Notes under the pieces: generated by a model | The model's database searches: none | Told to the model about the DNA's origin: nothing | The model's input: the letters and a program-made list of their open reading frames with translations, nothing else | In this document: piece after piece, positions 33,092 through 42,350 of the stretch | Position numbering within the stretch: position 1 is the first letter of the stretch | How the letters are laid out: every line of letters begins with the position of its first letter | Position numbers and translations under genes: made by a program | Source of the DNA: Leptolyngbya subtilissima AS-A7 | GTDB lineage: Bacteria > Cyanobacteriota > Cyanobacteriia > Phormidesmidales > Phormidesmidaceae | Length of the DNA: 64,000 bases | Assembly (NCBI RefSeq): GCF_039962255.1 | Contig: NZ_JAMPKY010000005.1 | Span: 1-64,000 of the forward strand | Reading direction: 5' to 3'

Positions 33092-34258
33092 ATGGGAACC
33101 GTTATGACCGCAGAGGAGCTATCACAATCGAATCTGGGACCGGATGGTACCAGTAGCTATGGGAGCCCCGAGGCTAGCTCTGCTTTGGGTTCGGATTCAA
33201 CGGGTCTCAAATCAGACTGGAGCAATCGCCTTGACGCTCTACGCCAGCAGGAGACTGACCTCAAGCGCAGCATTGCTGACCTGCAAGCAACCTACAACCG
33301 CTTGACTCAAGACCAGTTTCAAAAAATTCAGGCTGACATTGGCCGGATGGTGCAGCAGGGCACAGCAGACTTAGAGCAGCGCAAGCGCAATCTGCAAAAA
33401 GAAATTGAAACGCTAGAGCGTCGTCAGGAGCGCATTCAGGCCGAGATGCGCACTACCTTTGCCGGTGCATCCCAAGATTTAGCGGTACGGGTGCAGGGCT
33501 TTAAAGACTATTTGGTAGGTAGCCTGCAAGATTTGGCAGTGGCGGCAGACCAGCTCGATATCACTCCAGCAGCTCGCTCTACCCCGGCGTCGAGGATAGA
33601 CGCTAGGGATGGCTCTGCAGCGGATGCTCGTTTCGAGTCTGGTGCCGAACGCTCCGCCCCTCGCCCGTCTCCCCGCCGAGCTGCTGCCGAGTCGTCGGCT
33701 CAGCCAGCCTTTGCCTCGAATGCTTTTCAAGACCAAACGGAGCGTATTCGCAGCCTGCTTGACCAGTACCGCATGCGTCCCGATTACTACGGCCCCCTTT
33801 GGCAGCTGCGCCGCACCTTTGAACCCATCCACGCCGAGCGGGTTTCTAACTGGTTCTTTGCCCAAGGCGGACGGGGAGCGGTTAAGAGCATGGGCAGCCG
33901 TCTGCAAAACGTGCTGGTGGCTTCGTCGGCGCTGTCGATTTTGCATGCTCTTTACGGCAATCGCCTACGCACCCTAGTGCTCTCTAATAGCCCCGAGCGT
34001 TTGGGAGAATGGCGGCGGGGGCTGCAAGACTGTTTGGGCATTTCCCGTGCGGATTTTGGTACTGGCCAGGGGGTCATGCTGTTTGATGCACCAGAGCCTC
34101 TAGCTCAGCGAGCCGATCGCATCTCCGCTGACAACGGTCTACCCTTTATTGTGGTAGACGAAGCTGAGTCAGTGATTAGTTTGGCGCTGCTGCAATTTCC
34201 GCTATGGCTAGCCTTTGCTCCCGACCCCATGAATCCAGTAGCTGAGTACGACTACTAG
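33092..34258 (+). CDS. DUF3086 domain-containing coiled-coil protein
   Basis: This protein has 388 residues. Residues about 50-130 form a long charged coiled coil (LRQQETDLKRSIADLQATYNR and following). A Ser/Ala/Arg-rich linker (160-210) leads to the conserved C-terminal DUF3086 domain (about 215-380; SNWFFAQGGRGAVKSMG, LQNVLVASSALSILHALYG, LPFIVVDEAESVIS). It is soluble with no signal peptide. The family is found in cyanobacteria and has no assigned function. It is the third gene of a likely operon with MlaE and DUF3119, which could make it a cytoplasmic partner of the lipid transporter. Confidence 0.85.
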   Translation: MGTVMTAEELSQSNLGPDGTSSYGSPEASSALGSDSTGLKSDWSNRLDALRQQETDLKRSIADLQATYNRLTQDQFQKIQADIGRMVQQGTADLEQRKRNLQKEIETLERRQERIQAEMRTTFAGASQDLAVRVQGFKDYLVGSLQDLAVAADQLDITPAARSTPASRIDARDGSAADARFESGAERSAPRPSPRRAAAESSAQPAFASNAFQDQTERIRSLLDQYRMRPDYYGPLWQLRRTFEPIHAERVSNWFFAQGGRGAVKSMGSRLQNVLVASSALSILHALYGNRLRTLVLSNSPERLGEWRRGLQDCLGISRADFGTGQGVMLFDAPEPLAQRADRISADNGLPFIVVDEAESVISLALLQFPLWLAFAPDPMNPVAEYDY

Positions 34259-34326
34259 CAGCTCTCCTCTCGTTGGAGAAGTACAGAGCGCAGGTGTTGA
34301 CTGTTCCAGGCTCAGAGATTCTATTG

Positions 34327-35676
34327 TCAGTCGCTAAAGACCTTTGCCAAGGTTTCAACTACCCGATCGAGGGCCACCGATCGCGAGGCTTTGAGCAAGA
34401 CGCGATCGCCCGGTTGCAGCATCCCTTCCAGATGCTGGGCTAGAGATTGGTGATCGGCGAAGCTCACGGTCTTAACGCTCGCTGCCCCCTCCGCCAAAGC
34501 CAAGGATTCGTCAGGGTCAGCCAGAGTGAGCAGGGCATCCAGTCCCAAATTGTCCACGACCTGCCCAACTTGGCGGTGCAAATCGACCGATCGCTCTCCT
34601 AGCTCTTTCATCGTGCCCAGCACGGCAATCCGGCGTTGGCCAGGGGTCTCGGCTAGCAAATGAAGGGCCGCCGTCATTGACTCTACCCCCGCGTTGTAGG
34701 TTTCATCGAGCAGCACAATGTCGTCCGGCAACAGAATTTGTCGCGCCCGACCGCTGGGCAAGTCTACTGAAATGCCTTGGCTGAGCACCCGCCAGTCGAG
34801 GTTGAGAGCCTGCATAACGGCGATCGCCGCCAACAGGTTTAGGGCATTGTGGCGACCTGGCAGCGGCAGCGGTAAATGTACACCTTGTACCTCTAGGGTT
34901 CCAGGATCAACCAGCTGACCCTGAACGTCGCCGCCCTCCAGGCCAAAGGTGATGGTGCGCCCTGCCCATACGGTGCGGGCAGTGGTTAGGAGCCTAGCGT
35001 TGTCATGGTTGAGCACGGCAATGCTCTGGGGCGACTCGGCTAGCAGCTCGCACTTGGCGTCAGCAATGGCCTGCTCCGACCCCAGACGGCCAATGTGGGC
35101 CGTACCCACGTTGGTAATGACCGCCACATCGGGTACAGCGATGCGGGCTAACCGGGCAATCTCCCCCGGCCCCCGCATGCCCATTTCGATCACCCCAAAG
35201 GCATGGTCGGGTCGAAGTTGAAGCAGCGTTTTGGGAACCCCAATGTCGTTGTTGTAGTTAGCCTGGGTTTTGTGCACCGCTCCTTGGGTGCCTAAGGCCG
35301 CCGCCAGCAGTTCCTTGGTGGTGGTTTTGCCCACCGACCCAGTAATCGCTACGATGCTGGCTTGCTGTTGGGTACGCCACCAGTGCCCTAGGGCCTGGTA
35401 TGCCACCAGGGTATCGGCCACCGGCAGGCAAGGCAGATGGGGTATGAGCTTATCTTGCTCGACCACCGCAGCTATGGCACCCTGAGCGATCGCCGCTTCA
35501 ACAAAGCTATGCCCATCAAAACGATCGCCCGTCAGAGCGACGAAAAGAGCGTTTTCCCGGATATCGCGGCTATCAGTAGTAATATTTGCTACACAATCTT
35601 CTCGGTGAGCAGGCAGCACATAATCTAGAGGTGCCTGTATAGCTGCAGCCAGAGTAGCTAGTGATGAAAAGCCCAT
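34327..35676 (-). CDS. murF: UDP-N-acetylmuramoyl-tripeptide--D-alanyl-D-alanine ligase
   Basis: This 449-residue ATP-dependent Mur ligase adds D-Ala-D-Ala to the UDP-MurNAc tripeptide, completing the cytoplasmic peptidoglycan precursor. The Mur P-loop is GSVGKTTTKELL (about residues 112-123). The family residues NYNNDIGVPKTLL, EMGMRGPGEI and NVGTAHIGRLGS, and the C-terminal DETYNAGVESM identify MurF rather than MurE or MurD. The length is normal. It is convergent with the DUF3086 gene with a 68-bp gap. No other cell-wall gene is adjacent. Confidence 0.96.
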   Translation of the reverse strand: MGFSSLATLAAAIQAPLDYVLPAHREDCVANITTDSRDIRENALFVALTGDRFDGHSFVEAAIAQGAIAAVVEQDKLIPHLPCLPVADTLVAYQALGHWWRTQQQASIVAITGSVGKTTTKELLAAALGTQGAVHKTQANYNNDIGVPKTLLQLRPDHAFGVIEMGMRGPGEIARLARIAVPDVAVITNVGTAHIGRLGSEQAIADAKCELLAESPQSIAVLNHDNARLLTTARTVWAGRTITFGLEGGDVQGQLVDPGTLEVQGVHLPLPLPGRHNALNLLAAIAVMQALNLDWRVLSQGISVDLPSGRARQILLPDDIVLLDETYNAGVESMTAALHLLAETPGQRRIAVLGTMKELGERSVDLHRQVGQVVDNLGLDALLTLADPDESLALAEGAASVKTVSFADHQSLAQHLEGMLQPGDRVLLKASRSVALDRVVETLAKVFSD

Positions 35677-36236
35677 AGAGTCAACGGTGGTTAATCTGTA
35701 GCAATGTCTGCGATACGTCAGGTTTTGGCCCGATCTTGTCGCAAAGTGCTTTGATTGTAAGGGAATTCGGACCCTAGCTGTTAGGCACCTCTTCCGAAGT
35801 AGAAAGCTGACCTTACCTGTCGCTCAGTAAGCTGCCCACGGTTCAGGGCTGGTCTACAGACAAGGCTTGCGCTAATGTTTTGCGGTGAATAGCCTTGGGG
35901 TATGGGTATCCTAACCCTAACAGGGTTTACTACTACCTCATGGTTAGGTAAAGAACTTTACCAGAGCTTCGTTAACGCTCCCGACATAATCGCGGAAACT
36001 AGAAAATTCACGCAGTAATCTTGAGATACGCAAACGATAGCCTAGTGTAAAAACTGACGCGAACAGGGTTGTCTATCGTCTTTAATGAGCCTAAGGACTG
36101 TTGCTACCATCAAAACCGTGCATCTTTAGAGTTCGTACTTTAGCCAGTGAGCTTAACATCAAAATTCTTCTCATCGCAGTCCGTATGGGCTTAGTTTACT
36201 AAGCTCATCTGTTGGTGGGGCAAGGGCGGTAAAGCC
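35677..36236. other. Divergent intergenic region, 560 bp
   Basis: The gap lies between murF (minus) and an unknown gene (plus). It is AT-rich towards the unknown gene and holds a small hairpin AACCCT-AAC-AGGGTT at 35913-35927. I found no RNA gene, repeat or clear promoter box. Confidence 0.4.
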
Positions 36237-37532
36237 GTGAAGACAAAAGCGACTTATAACAATCGAATTACTACCGCTGATGAGCAGTGTCTCTACAGTC
36301 ACCTGTTGACCTGCGTTAGCGTTGAGTCTCCTGACGCCATGCTCGATCGGTTTCAGGCGCTCTTTCTTGACGGGTTTGGCTACCCCGATCGCGATGTCGT
36401 AGCTGCCCTCGATCGCCTGCTGGCCTGCCAAGAGATCGAAGAGTATTTTCGGTTCATTCTCAACCGTTGCTGCCACATTCTCATCAACCGCTGGCAAACC
36501 AATCCTCAGCTGCAGCCGGCTATTCCTGTCTTGATTAAGCTGCTAGAGTCTGTGCCTGCCGATCGGGTGTCAGAACTGTCGCGATCGCGGCCCATTCGCC
36601 GCCTGCGCCAGGTTACCCAAGACTTTAGAGACACGGAGCAGTATCTCGCCCTCAAGCGACTGGCGTGTGTCATTGAGGCTCGCCACTCTGCCCTACCCCG
36701 CAATCGGCAGGCCGAGGCCGTGCCCCTGGGCTCGCTGATCAACCGCTATCCCTATCTTTACGAGCACTGTTTGGTGACTGAAGATAGCGACCTTCAGCAT
36801 CAGCAGTACGTGCGTCACATGCAGGTTGAGGCTCAGCATAAATTTGAGGTTGACCTCAGCCACTATGTCACCTACCGAGTTCGTCGGGGGCGACTGCATC
36901 GCCAGGGGCAGACAGACTTTGCTGATCGGTTGCGGATGGTGCCCAATCCCACGTTATTAAACGATAAAGAGCTGGTCTCGTCGCTCAAGCACTTCGCCCG
37001 CCGCCGCGATCACGGTCAAAGCTATCGCGACGGAGCTCAGCGTTTTTTGCTTAACCACGATCATGGCATGTCGTTTCGGCAGTTCAAAGAAGACCTGTTT
37101 GACTACATCATTGCCGATGTCGATGCCGACTATGGCCAGCGACAGTTCAAAGCCATGCTGCAAGACCACCTACTGTCTGCCTTTACCGACAGCGATAGCA
37201 ATCCAATGGATGACTTTCTCAAAGTGCGTACTTGTAGCAACCTATTCAACTTTTTGGTGGTTGACCCCAGCGCTGGTCGGCAACACTACGTATTCCTCGA
37301 TTTAATCAACAATCTGGGGCCAGTGCACACCACAGGACTGCTGCTTAGAATTTTGCTGATTTGCCAGAAGGTCAGACCTTTCTTAGATCGACGGTTTTCG
37401 CTGTTGTTTAACCACTACGAAACTGCCTCCAGCGAAACGGTGGCCTGGTTGATCAATATGTTTGAAAATATCAACATTGCCCTTAGTCTTAACTTCGGCA
37501 GCGTTGATCTGTCCCATGCTGGAGCCCGATAG
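36237..37532 (+). CDS. Conserved-looking hypothetical protein (431 residues)
   Basis: I do not recognise a named domain. The protein is soluble, basic and mostly helical, with no signal peptide or membrane span. Well-ordered segments suggest a real fold: FRFILNRCCHILINRWQ, VTYRVRRGRLHRQGQ, RFLLNHDHGMSFRQFK, FKAMLQDHLLSAF and a C-terminal VAWLINMFENINIALSLNFG. The middle is rich in His and Arg, which would fit nucleic-acid binding, but no motif proves it. The start is a GTG at 36237 with a weak ribosome binding site. It might be a HetZ-like cyanobacterial developmental family member; this is a guess. A TPR-like gene follows 117 bp later. Confidence 0.8.
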   Translation: MKTKATYNNRITTADEQCLYSHLLTCVSVESPDAMLDRFQALFLDGFGYPDRDVVAALDRLLACQEIEEYFRFILNRCCHILINRWQTNPQLQPAIPVLIKLLESVPADRVSELSRSRPIRRLRQVTQDFRDTEQYLALKRLACVIEARHSALPRNRQAEAVPLGSLINRYPYLYEHCLVTEDSDLQHQQYVRHMQVEAQHKFEVDLSHYVTYRVRRGRLHRQGQTDFADRLRMVPNPTLLNDKELVSSLKHFARRRDHGQSYRDGAQRFLLNHDHGMSFRQFKEDLFDYIIADVDADYGQRQFKAMLQDHLLSAFTDSDSNPMDDFLKVRTCSNLFNFLVVDPSAGRQHYVFLDLINNLGPVHTTGLLLRILLICQKVRPFLDRRFSLLFNHYETASSETVAWLINMFENINIALSLNFGSVDLSHAGAR

Positions 37533-37649
37533 GGTGCTGCTATGGCCTAGCTCAGCAGCTGCGGACGCCGTTTAGCTAGCAGCAAACCCGAGTCTAGCCC
37601 GAGCGCAAATGCTAGAGTCGTAGCACGTGCAGAATCTCTATTGCCCATT

Positions 37650-38747
37650 ATGTACGACCTTGTTTCTGCCGCCCTTGGGGCTCAGCAGTTGACTCAGGCA
37701 GCCCAGCTAATTAAGCAGTGGCAGCAAAAAACGCCCCAAGATCCTTGGCTTAAGCTGGCCATGGGGCAATATTGGGAAGCCAAGACCGAGTTGGAGAAGG
37801 CCCAGATTACCTATACCCAGCTGCTGCAAAGCACCGCCAACACTAAAGTGCTGAACCAGGCGCGCGAAGGCGTACAACGGGTGCGAGACCGGATGGCCAA
37901 GCGTCGAGAGCACGATCTGAGCGCTGCCAAGCAGCAGCCGGGAGCGGCGGCGACGGCCATGCTAGTGCTAGAGCCAGTAACGGGCGATCGCCGAGAACCG
38001 GCAGCCCAGGGCCTAGCCCGAGTTATGCAGATTGATGCTTACACTGCTAAAACTCGGCTACCCAGCAAGCACTGGCGACTGCTGCGGGTCGGCTCAGCGG
38101 GAGAAACTCAGTATTTTTGCGAACAGCTTCAGGCCGAGGGCACTCCCGCCCGTTGGGCTACGGTGGATCAGGTCAAGGAGGTGGACACCTTTCGAGTGCA
38201 GGCGATTCGCGCAGTGGAGCCAGAGTTGATGGTGATCTGCCTGAATAGTGCAGGCCAGCAGGGCACCATTCAGCTCACCTGGAACGACATCACTCAGTGG
38301 GTAGTGGGGCAACTGCCCATTTATGAATCAGTAGTGGATTTAGATATGCGCGGCAAGCTCAAGCGCAAAGATGCCACCCAAGACTATGGTGAAGTGATCG
38401 ACTGGCACCTGCACGGACGCGGCTGCGTGCTGCGCTTGTGCGATCGCACCTACAAGTTTCGTGAGGCAATGCCCCTGCCCCCAGCGGAATCATTTCCGTC
38501 ACCCTTGATTGCGGCTACTGCCTGGAAAGCTATGAAAAGCTACTTTGCAGCCCGGATCGCTTCAGCCCCGCTTACCGATTTCAACGGCTTTGGGGAAAGC
38601 GCCCTAGATTTGATCGAACTGCTGCCGTCTTTTGAGAACCAAGTGGAGATGGGGCGATCGCTGCCCTCGCCCTGGGATGCAGCTTTTCACCTGTACAGCG
38701 GTCTACGGTTTGTGGTGAAAAGAGAAGCTAAAGGCTCAAAAAATTAA
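37650..38747 (+). CDS. TPR-containing hypothetical protein
   Basis: This protein has 365 residues from ATG 37650. Residues 1-90 look like two to three tetratricopeptide-type helical hairpins (QLTQAAQLIKQWQQKTPQDPWLKLAMGQYWEAKTELEKA is one span, positions about 11-49). The remainder contains an (R)LPSKHWRLLRVGSAG segment that starts a mixed alpha/beta region, and a C-terminal helical part (TAWKAMKSYFAARI). No catalytic motif is visible and no signal peptide is present. The composition fits a cyanobacterial protein-protein interaction factor. It follows the unknown gene at 36237 and ends directly at a strong inverted repeat. Confidence 0.8.
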   Translation: MYDLVSAALGAQQLTQAAQLIKQWQQKTPQDPWLKLAMGQYWEAKTELEKAQITYTQLLQSTANTKVLNQAREGVQRVRDRMAKRREHDLSAAKQQPGAAATAMLVLEPVTGDRREPAAQGLARVMQIDAYTAKTRLPSKHWRLLRVGSAGETQYFCEQLQAEGTPARWATVDQVKEVDTFRVQAIRAVEPELMVICLNSAGQQGTIQLTWNDITQWVVGQLPIYESVVDLDMRGKLKRKDATQDYGEVIDWHLHGRGCVLRLCDRTYKFREAMPLPPAESFPSPLIAATAWKAMKSYFAARIASAPLTDFNGFGESALDLIELLPSFENQVEMGRSLPSPWDAAFHLYSGLRFVVKREAKGSKN

Positions 38748-38792
38748 AGTTCAGGGATGAGGGCTAGTTGTTTAACCCTCATCCCTGAACTT
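38747..38792. terminator. 17-bp inverted repeat: bidirectional terminator
   Basis: AAGTTCAGGGATGAGGG and its exact complement CCCTCATCCCTGAACTT (38776-38792) flank a 12-base loop. The left arm begins at the last base of the TPR gene stop codon. It lies between convergent genes and would fold in both transcripts. There is only a short T-rich stretch, so it may act together with Rho-independent pausing or as a 3'-end stabiliser. Confidence 0.75.
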
Positions 38793-38828
38793 CTGGATTA
38801 TCCCTAACGTATGCGTAGAGTGGTTGGT

Positions 38829-39287
38829 TTAGCGGGTCTTGACCTGCTTAGCCATATTCAAAAAAGGAGACAGGCTAGGACCAGGACGGCGACGACGGGG
38901 TAGGGACGTACCTACGGTGGTGAGGTAGGTAGAGGCGAAGGCGGTAGGAGCTGGCTCAGCAGGTGCCATTGCTACTAAGGCGGGAGCAGGGGCAGCTTTA
39001 GCTGGAGCTTTGGCCGCTGCTTTTGCTAAAGCCTTTGCTGGAGCTTTAGTCGTTGCCTTTTCTGAAACCTTTGCTAGGGCATTAGTCGCTGCCTTTGCTG
39101 GAGCGGCCACAGACTCAGCCTTAGCAGGGGCTGTGAGAGCAGGCGCCGGTTGGGCGCTGCTCTCAGATTCATCGAGTTCCATGAAAAACTCAGACTTTTT
39201 GCCTAGACCTACCAGGCCGCCAACGGTTTTGAAGATGCCGCCAAGCAGCCCAAAGATCGCCCCAAAAATAGACTTGATTAAACCCAT
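38829..39287 (-). CDS. Small protein with amphipathic N-terminus and Lys/Ala-rich (KAPAKA) tail
   Basis: This protein has 152 residues. Residues 2-29 are a Gly-rich hydrophobic/amphipathic helix (IKSIFGAIFGLLGGIFK, TVGGLVGLGKK), followed by the short motif SEFFMELDE (32-40), which I have the impression is shared by a cyanobacterial small-protein family. Residues 50-115 are Ala/Lys/Pro repeats (APAKA, KAPAKALAKAAAKAPAKA) that resemble histone H1 tails. The end is basic (RRRRPGPS). The repeats are built from variations of GCTTTAGCTGGAG. It could tether to a membrane through the N-terminus and bind acidic partners or DNA through the tail; this is inference. Confidence 0.7.
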   Translation of the reverse strand: MGLIKSIFGAIFGLLGGIFKTVGGLVGLGKKSEFFMELDESESSAQPAPALTAPAKAESVAAPAKAATNALAKVSEKATTKAPAKALAKAAAKAPAKAAPAPALVAMAPAEPAPTAFASTYLTTVGTSLPRRRRPGPSLSPFLNMAKQVKTR

Positions 39288-39844
39288 GGGTATGTCCTTG
39301 ATTTATCTGCGTTTCTAAATTAATTATCAAGTTCCGTTACGCCCTCTCACAAGGCGGAGCGACAACTAGATAAAAAAGTTAACACTAGCCTCAGAATTCT
39401 CTACAGATATAGCTCTGCCTTTGGGATCCTTTAGGCCTGCCTCAGGTTATGGCAGAAATCTTGACTGTGTCAGCCTGATAGACCGACACAAGTTACAAGA
39501 CCATAACTTGCGCCGGGAGGGAAACAGCCTCAAGCTCCAGGTGCTGGCTTCGCCTAACCAGCGGTGTTTGGCAATACCGGATGCTGCAATGCCCCGTTAT
39601 ATGTTGGACTGCCAAGTTTGAAGGAGCGCCCTTGACCAAGCTACAGGGGTTTGGGGGCTTAAATGATTGAGTTTTGGTGCGATCGCCCTTGAAATGGTTA
39701 GCCAACGCTATTAGGTTAACTTCTGCCGCTGAGCTAGAACGGGAATTTTTTAGTGAAGAAAGCAAATTGAGGTAAGCGGACCCTTTACTTCCCTTAAAAC
39801 TTCGTTAGGATAATTAACAACGATATTAAGTTTTCTAAACTCCT
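39288..39844. other. Divergent intergenic region, 557 bp
   Basis: The gap lies between the Lys/Ala-tail gene (minus) and DoxX (plus). Open frames in it (39421-39621 plus, 39493-39765 minus) overlap each other and have no family similarity. The 60 bp before DoxX are AT-rich and probably hold its promoter. I see no RNA gene. Confidence 0.4.
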
Positions 39845-40399
39845 ATGATTGCCCAGCAACGCCTTCTAGCCTTGGGCGGCCTTGCGCTTCAGCCCAATCA
39901 GTCCACCAACACCGCTTTTCAGATTTCTTGGACAATTCTGAGAGTGGTTGCCGGTATTGTTATGGTTCATAACGGCCTTGACAAACTAGCCAACATCGAG
40001 AGCTTTGCCAATGCCTACGTGGCTTATCTAGGTCTGCCTTTCCCCATCACTCTGAGCTACATGGCGGCCTTCACTGAGCTAATTGGTGCGCCTTTGGTAG
40101 CCCTGGGGCTGTTTACTCGTCCTGCCGCCATGGGGCTTGTTTTCACTATGCTGGTGGCGATGTATCACCACGTCAAGGTAGCGGGTTTCAGTATTCCTTA
40201 CCTGGAGCTGTCTGCCCTCTACGCCGCCACCTTTCTGTTCTTTGTAATCAATGGTGGTGGTCGATTCTCCCTAGATGCGGTGCTGGCTAATGTGTTCAAC
40301 AGGCTGCGCACCAACCAAACCGACGGTAAGCGCGCCTCCTTAGAAGATGTTTTTCGACGGTCGGATGAGGTTAAGTCTGGCACCAAATCGGCTTCATAA
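39845..40399 (+). CDS. DoxX family membrane protein
   Basis: This 184-residue inner-membrane protein has four hydrophobic spans (about 28-48, 66-86, 95-112, 118-136). The DoxX hallmark VVAGIVMVHNGLDKLANI is at the first span, with ELIGAPLVALGLFTRPAA in the second. A soluble C-terminal tail (NRLRTNQTDGKRASLEDVF) follows. Family members act in thiosulfate:quinone oxidoreductase or redox-linked membrane complexes, but the role here is unknown. The gene stands alone and ends in a good Rho-independent terminator. Confidence 0.9.
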   Translation: MIAQQRLLALGGLALQPNQSTNTAFQISWTILRVVAGIVMVHNGLDKLANIESFANAYVAYLGLPFPITLSYMAAFTELIGAPLVALGLFTRPAAMGLVFTMLVAMYHHVKVAGFSIPYLELSALYAATFLFFVINGGGRFSLDAVLANVFNRLRTNQTDGKRASLEDVFRRSDEVKSGTKSAS

Positions 40400-40735
40400 T
40401 CTGTCTTGTTGATTTCCTCAAGCCCCTTGTCAGAATACAAGGGGCTTTGTTTTGGGGATTGGTATAGGGCTACCCAAACAGCACGAGAGAACAGGCGGTC
40501 ACATTATGTCCCCAGCAGCGCCATAAGAGCCACGATGGGGCTATCGGGCCAAAAGCTTAGAAACCTTGCTGCGCTATCTCCGGTTGTCAATGCAGCTACG
40601 GATTCTCCTAAGGTGAAAAAGGTTGCTAGAACAGGCTGGCCTCACCTGATTAGGAGAGGCCAGAGCGAGGCGCAATAACTGTCGCCAAAAAGTCTTGGTT
40701 TGTCTGATCCATCAGCTATAGGCTAGCAATTCGGC
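40400..40735 (+). other. Intergenic region, 336 bp, after DoxX
   Basis: The gap is between the convergent DoxX and purB genes. Its first 50 bp hold the DoxX terminator (described separately). The remainder shows no gene, repeat or RNA that I can support. Confidence 0.4.
40421..40453 (+). terminator. Rho-independent terminator of DoxX
   Basis: AGCCCCTTGT and ACAAGGGGCT form a perfect 10-bp stem with a 6-base loop (CAGAAT), followed by TTGTTTT. It is 21 bp after the DoxX stop codon. Confidence 0.9.
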
Positions 40736-42031
40736 TCAGATTCCCAAACGCTGGTAAACCTGATCGAGGTTGCGCAGGTGACGCTCAGGACTAAAGCAGA
40801 GGTCAATTTCTGCCTTCGATAGGTGCGCCGTCACCCGCTCATCGGCCTCGATCAGCCCACGAAAGTTGCCGTCGTCGGTGTTCCAGGCCTGGTGGGCGCA
40901 CGACTGCACGATCGCATAGGCCTCTTCCCGCACCAGCCCCTTGTCGACTAAAGCCAGCAGCACTCCCTGGCTAAACACTACGCCGCCGTAGACATTCATG
41001 TTGCGGGCCATATTCTCGGGGTAGACCAGCAGATTCTTGATCAGCTCGGTGGTTTCTACCAGCATAAAGTGAGTCAGGATGCAGCTGTCGGGAAAGGCCA
41101 CGCGCTCCACAGAGCTGTGGGAAATATCGCGCTCGTGCCACAGCGCTACGTTTTCTAACGCCGCCATAGCATTGCCTCGCAAGAGCCGCGCCATACCAGT
41201 CAAACGTTCTGAGCGAATTGGGTTGCGCTTGTGGGGCATGGCCGACGAGCCCTTCTGCTTCTTAGAGAAAAATTCCTCCACTTCCAGTACGTCGGTGCGC
41301 TGCAGGTTGCGAATTTCTACTGCAAACCGCTCGATGGAGGCTCCCAGCAGAGCCAGAGCGTTCATAAAGTCGGCGTGGATATCGCGGGAGATGACCTGGG
41401 TGGAGGCCGTGTCGGGGCGCAGGCCCAGGTTTTGGCAGGCCAGCGCCTCAATCTTGGGGTCGATGTTGGCGTAGGTGCCCACTGCACCAGAGATTTTGCC
41501 AACGGCGATCGCATCCTGTAGGTGGGTCAGCCGCTCCCGGTGGCGCAGCATCTCGGCCAGCCAGCCAGCCAGCTTAAAACCAAAGGTAATTGGCTCAGCG
41601 TGAATGCCGTGGGAGCGACCAATCATCACCGTGTCGCGGTGCTCTTGGGCCCGATAGCGAATCGCCTGAATCAGGCTCTCCACATGAATCATGATCACCT
41701 GAAGGCTGTCTACGAGCTGGAGCGACAGGGCCGTGTCGAGCATATCGGAGCTGGTCATGCCCAGGTGAATGTAGCGCCCGGCGTCGCCCACATACTCGTT
41801 GACGTTGGTGAGAAAGGCGATCACGTCGTGGCGTACCTCAGCCTCAATTTCAAGAATGCGCTTGGGGTCAAACTTGGCTTTAGCCTTGATTTCCTCGACC
41901 GCTTCCCGAGGAATGTAGCCCAGCTCGGCCTGGGCTTCGCACACCGCGATTTCGACCCGCAGCCAGGTCTTAAATTTATAGTCGTCGGTCCAAAGATCGC
42001 CCATTTCGGGCAGGGTGTAGCGTTCAATCAA
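40736..42031 (-). CDS. purB: Adenylosuccinate lyase
   Basis: This 431-residue fumarase-superfamily enzyme cleaves SAICAR and adenylosuccinate in purine synthesis, releasing fumarate. The superfamily signature GSSAMPHKRNPI is near residue 263. Other family blocks are TSSDMLDTALSLQL and GRSHGIHAEPITFG with the catalytic His. The length and the short N-terminus (MIERYTLPEMGDLW) match the bacterial/Bacillus-type PurB. It is encoded alone on the minus strand, downstream of the giant acidic protein gene, with a 319-bp gap. Confidence 0.97.
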   Translation of the reverse strand: MIERYTLPEMGDLWTDDYKFKTWLRVEIAVCEAQAELGYIPREAVEEIKAKAKFDPKRILEIEAEVRHDVIAFLTNVNEYVGDAGRYIHLGMTSSDMLDTALSLQLVDSLQVIMIHVESLIQAIRYRAQEHRDTVMIGRSHGIHAEPITFGFKLAGWLAEMLRHRERLTHLQDAIAVGKISGAVGTYANIDPKIEALACQNLGLRPDTASTQVISRDIHADFMNALALLGASIERFAVEIRNLQRTDVLEVEEFFSKKQKGSSAMPHKRNPIRSERLTGMARLLRGNAMAALENVALWHERDISHSSVERVAFPDSCILTHFMLVETTELIKNLLVYPENMARNMNVYGGVVFSQGVLLALVDKGLVREEAYAIVQSCAHQAWNTDDGNFRGLIEADERVTAHLSKAEIDLCFSPERHLRNLDQVYQRLGI

Positions 42032-42350
42032 GGCTTTGGTCAGAATACAACCGTCCCATTCTACCCGGCGACCCTAGGCTGTGGAAAATTGAAGCACTAT
42101 ACTTCACGCCGGTGGCACCGATTAGCACCTTTCCCAGCATCAGGTCGGTTGAAAGTTCAGCACTAGTTAGCTAACTGACTCACCACCGCCCAAGCGAGTG
42201 CAGCAAAGGCCCGTCTAACCGCCGTGGCTGTGCCGATTTGAACAGCTGCAACTGCAACCGTTTGAACCTGCACTAGATCAGCACTTCAGGATTTGCCCTG
42301 AGTTGCGACCGCAACACTCTAGCTTTGCTTTTCAGAGGTGTTTACTGCGA
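42032..42350 (-). other. Intergenic region, 319 bp, upstream of purB
   Basis: The gap lies between the giant protein's stop and the purB start. I see a small TGAAG/CTTCA stem near 42093 and a weak direct repeat TTTGAAC-TGCA near 42237-42275. No gene, RNA or good terminator is visible. Confidence 0.4.

Noticed and set aside
39421-39765. Overlapping small frames on both strands before DoxX
   Set aside because: They overlap each other, lack ribosome binding sites and have no recognisable sequence.
41522-42166. Plus-strand open frame of 214 codons
   Set aside because: It is antisense to purB, whose signature motifs are intact.
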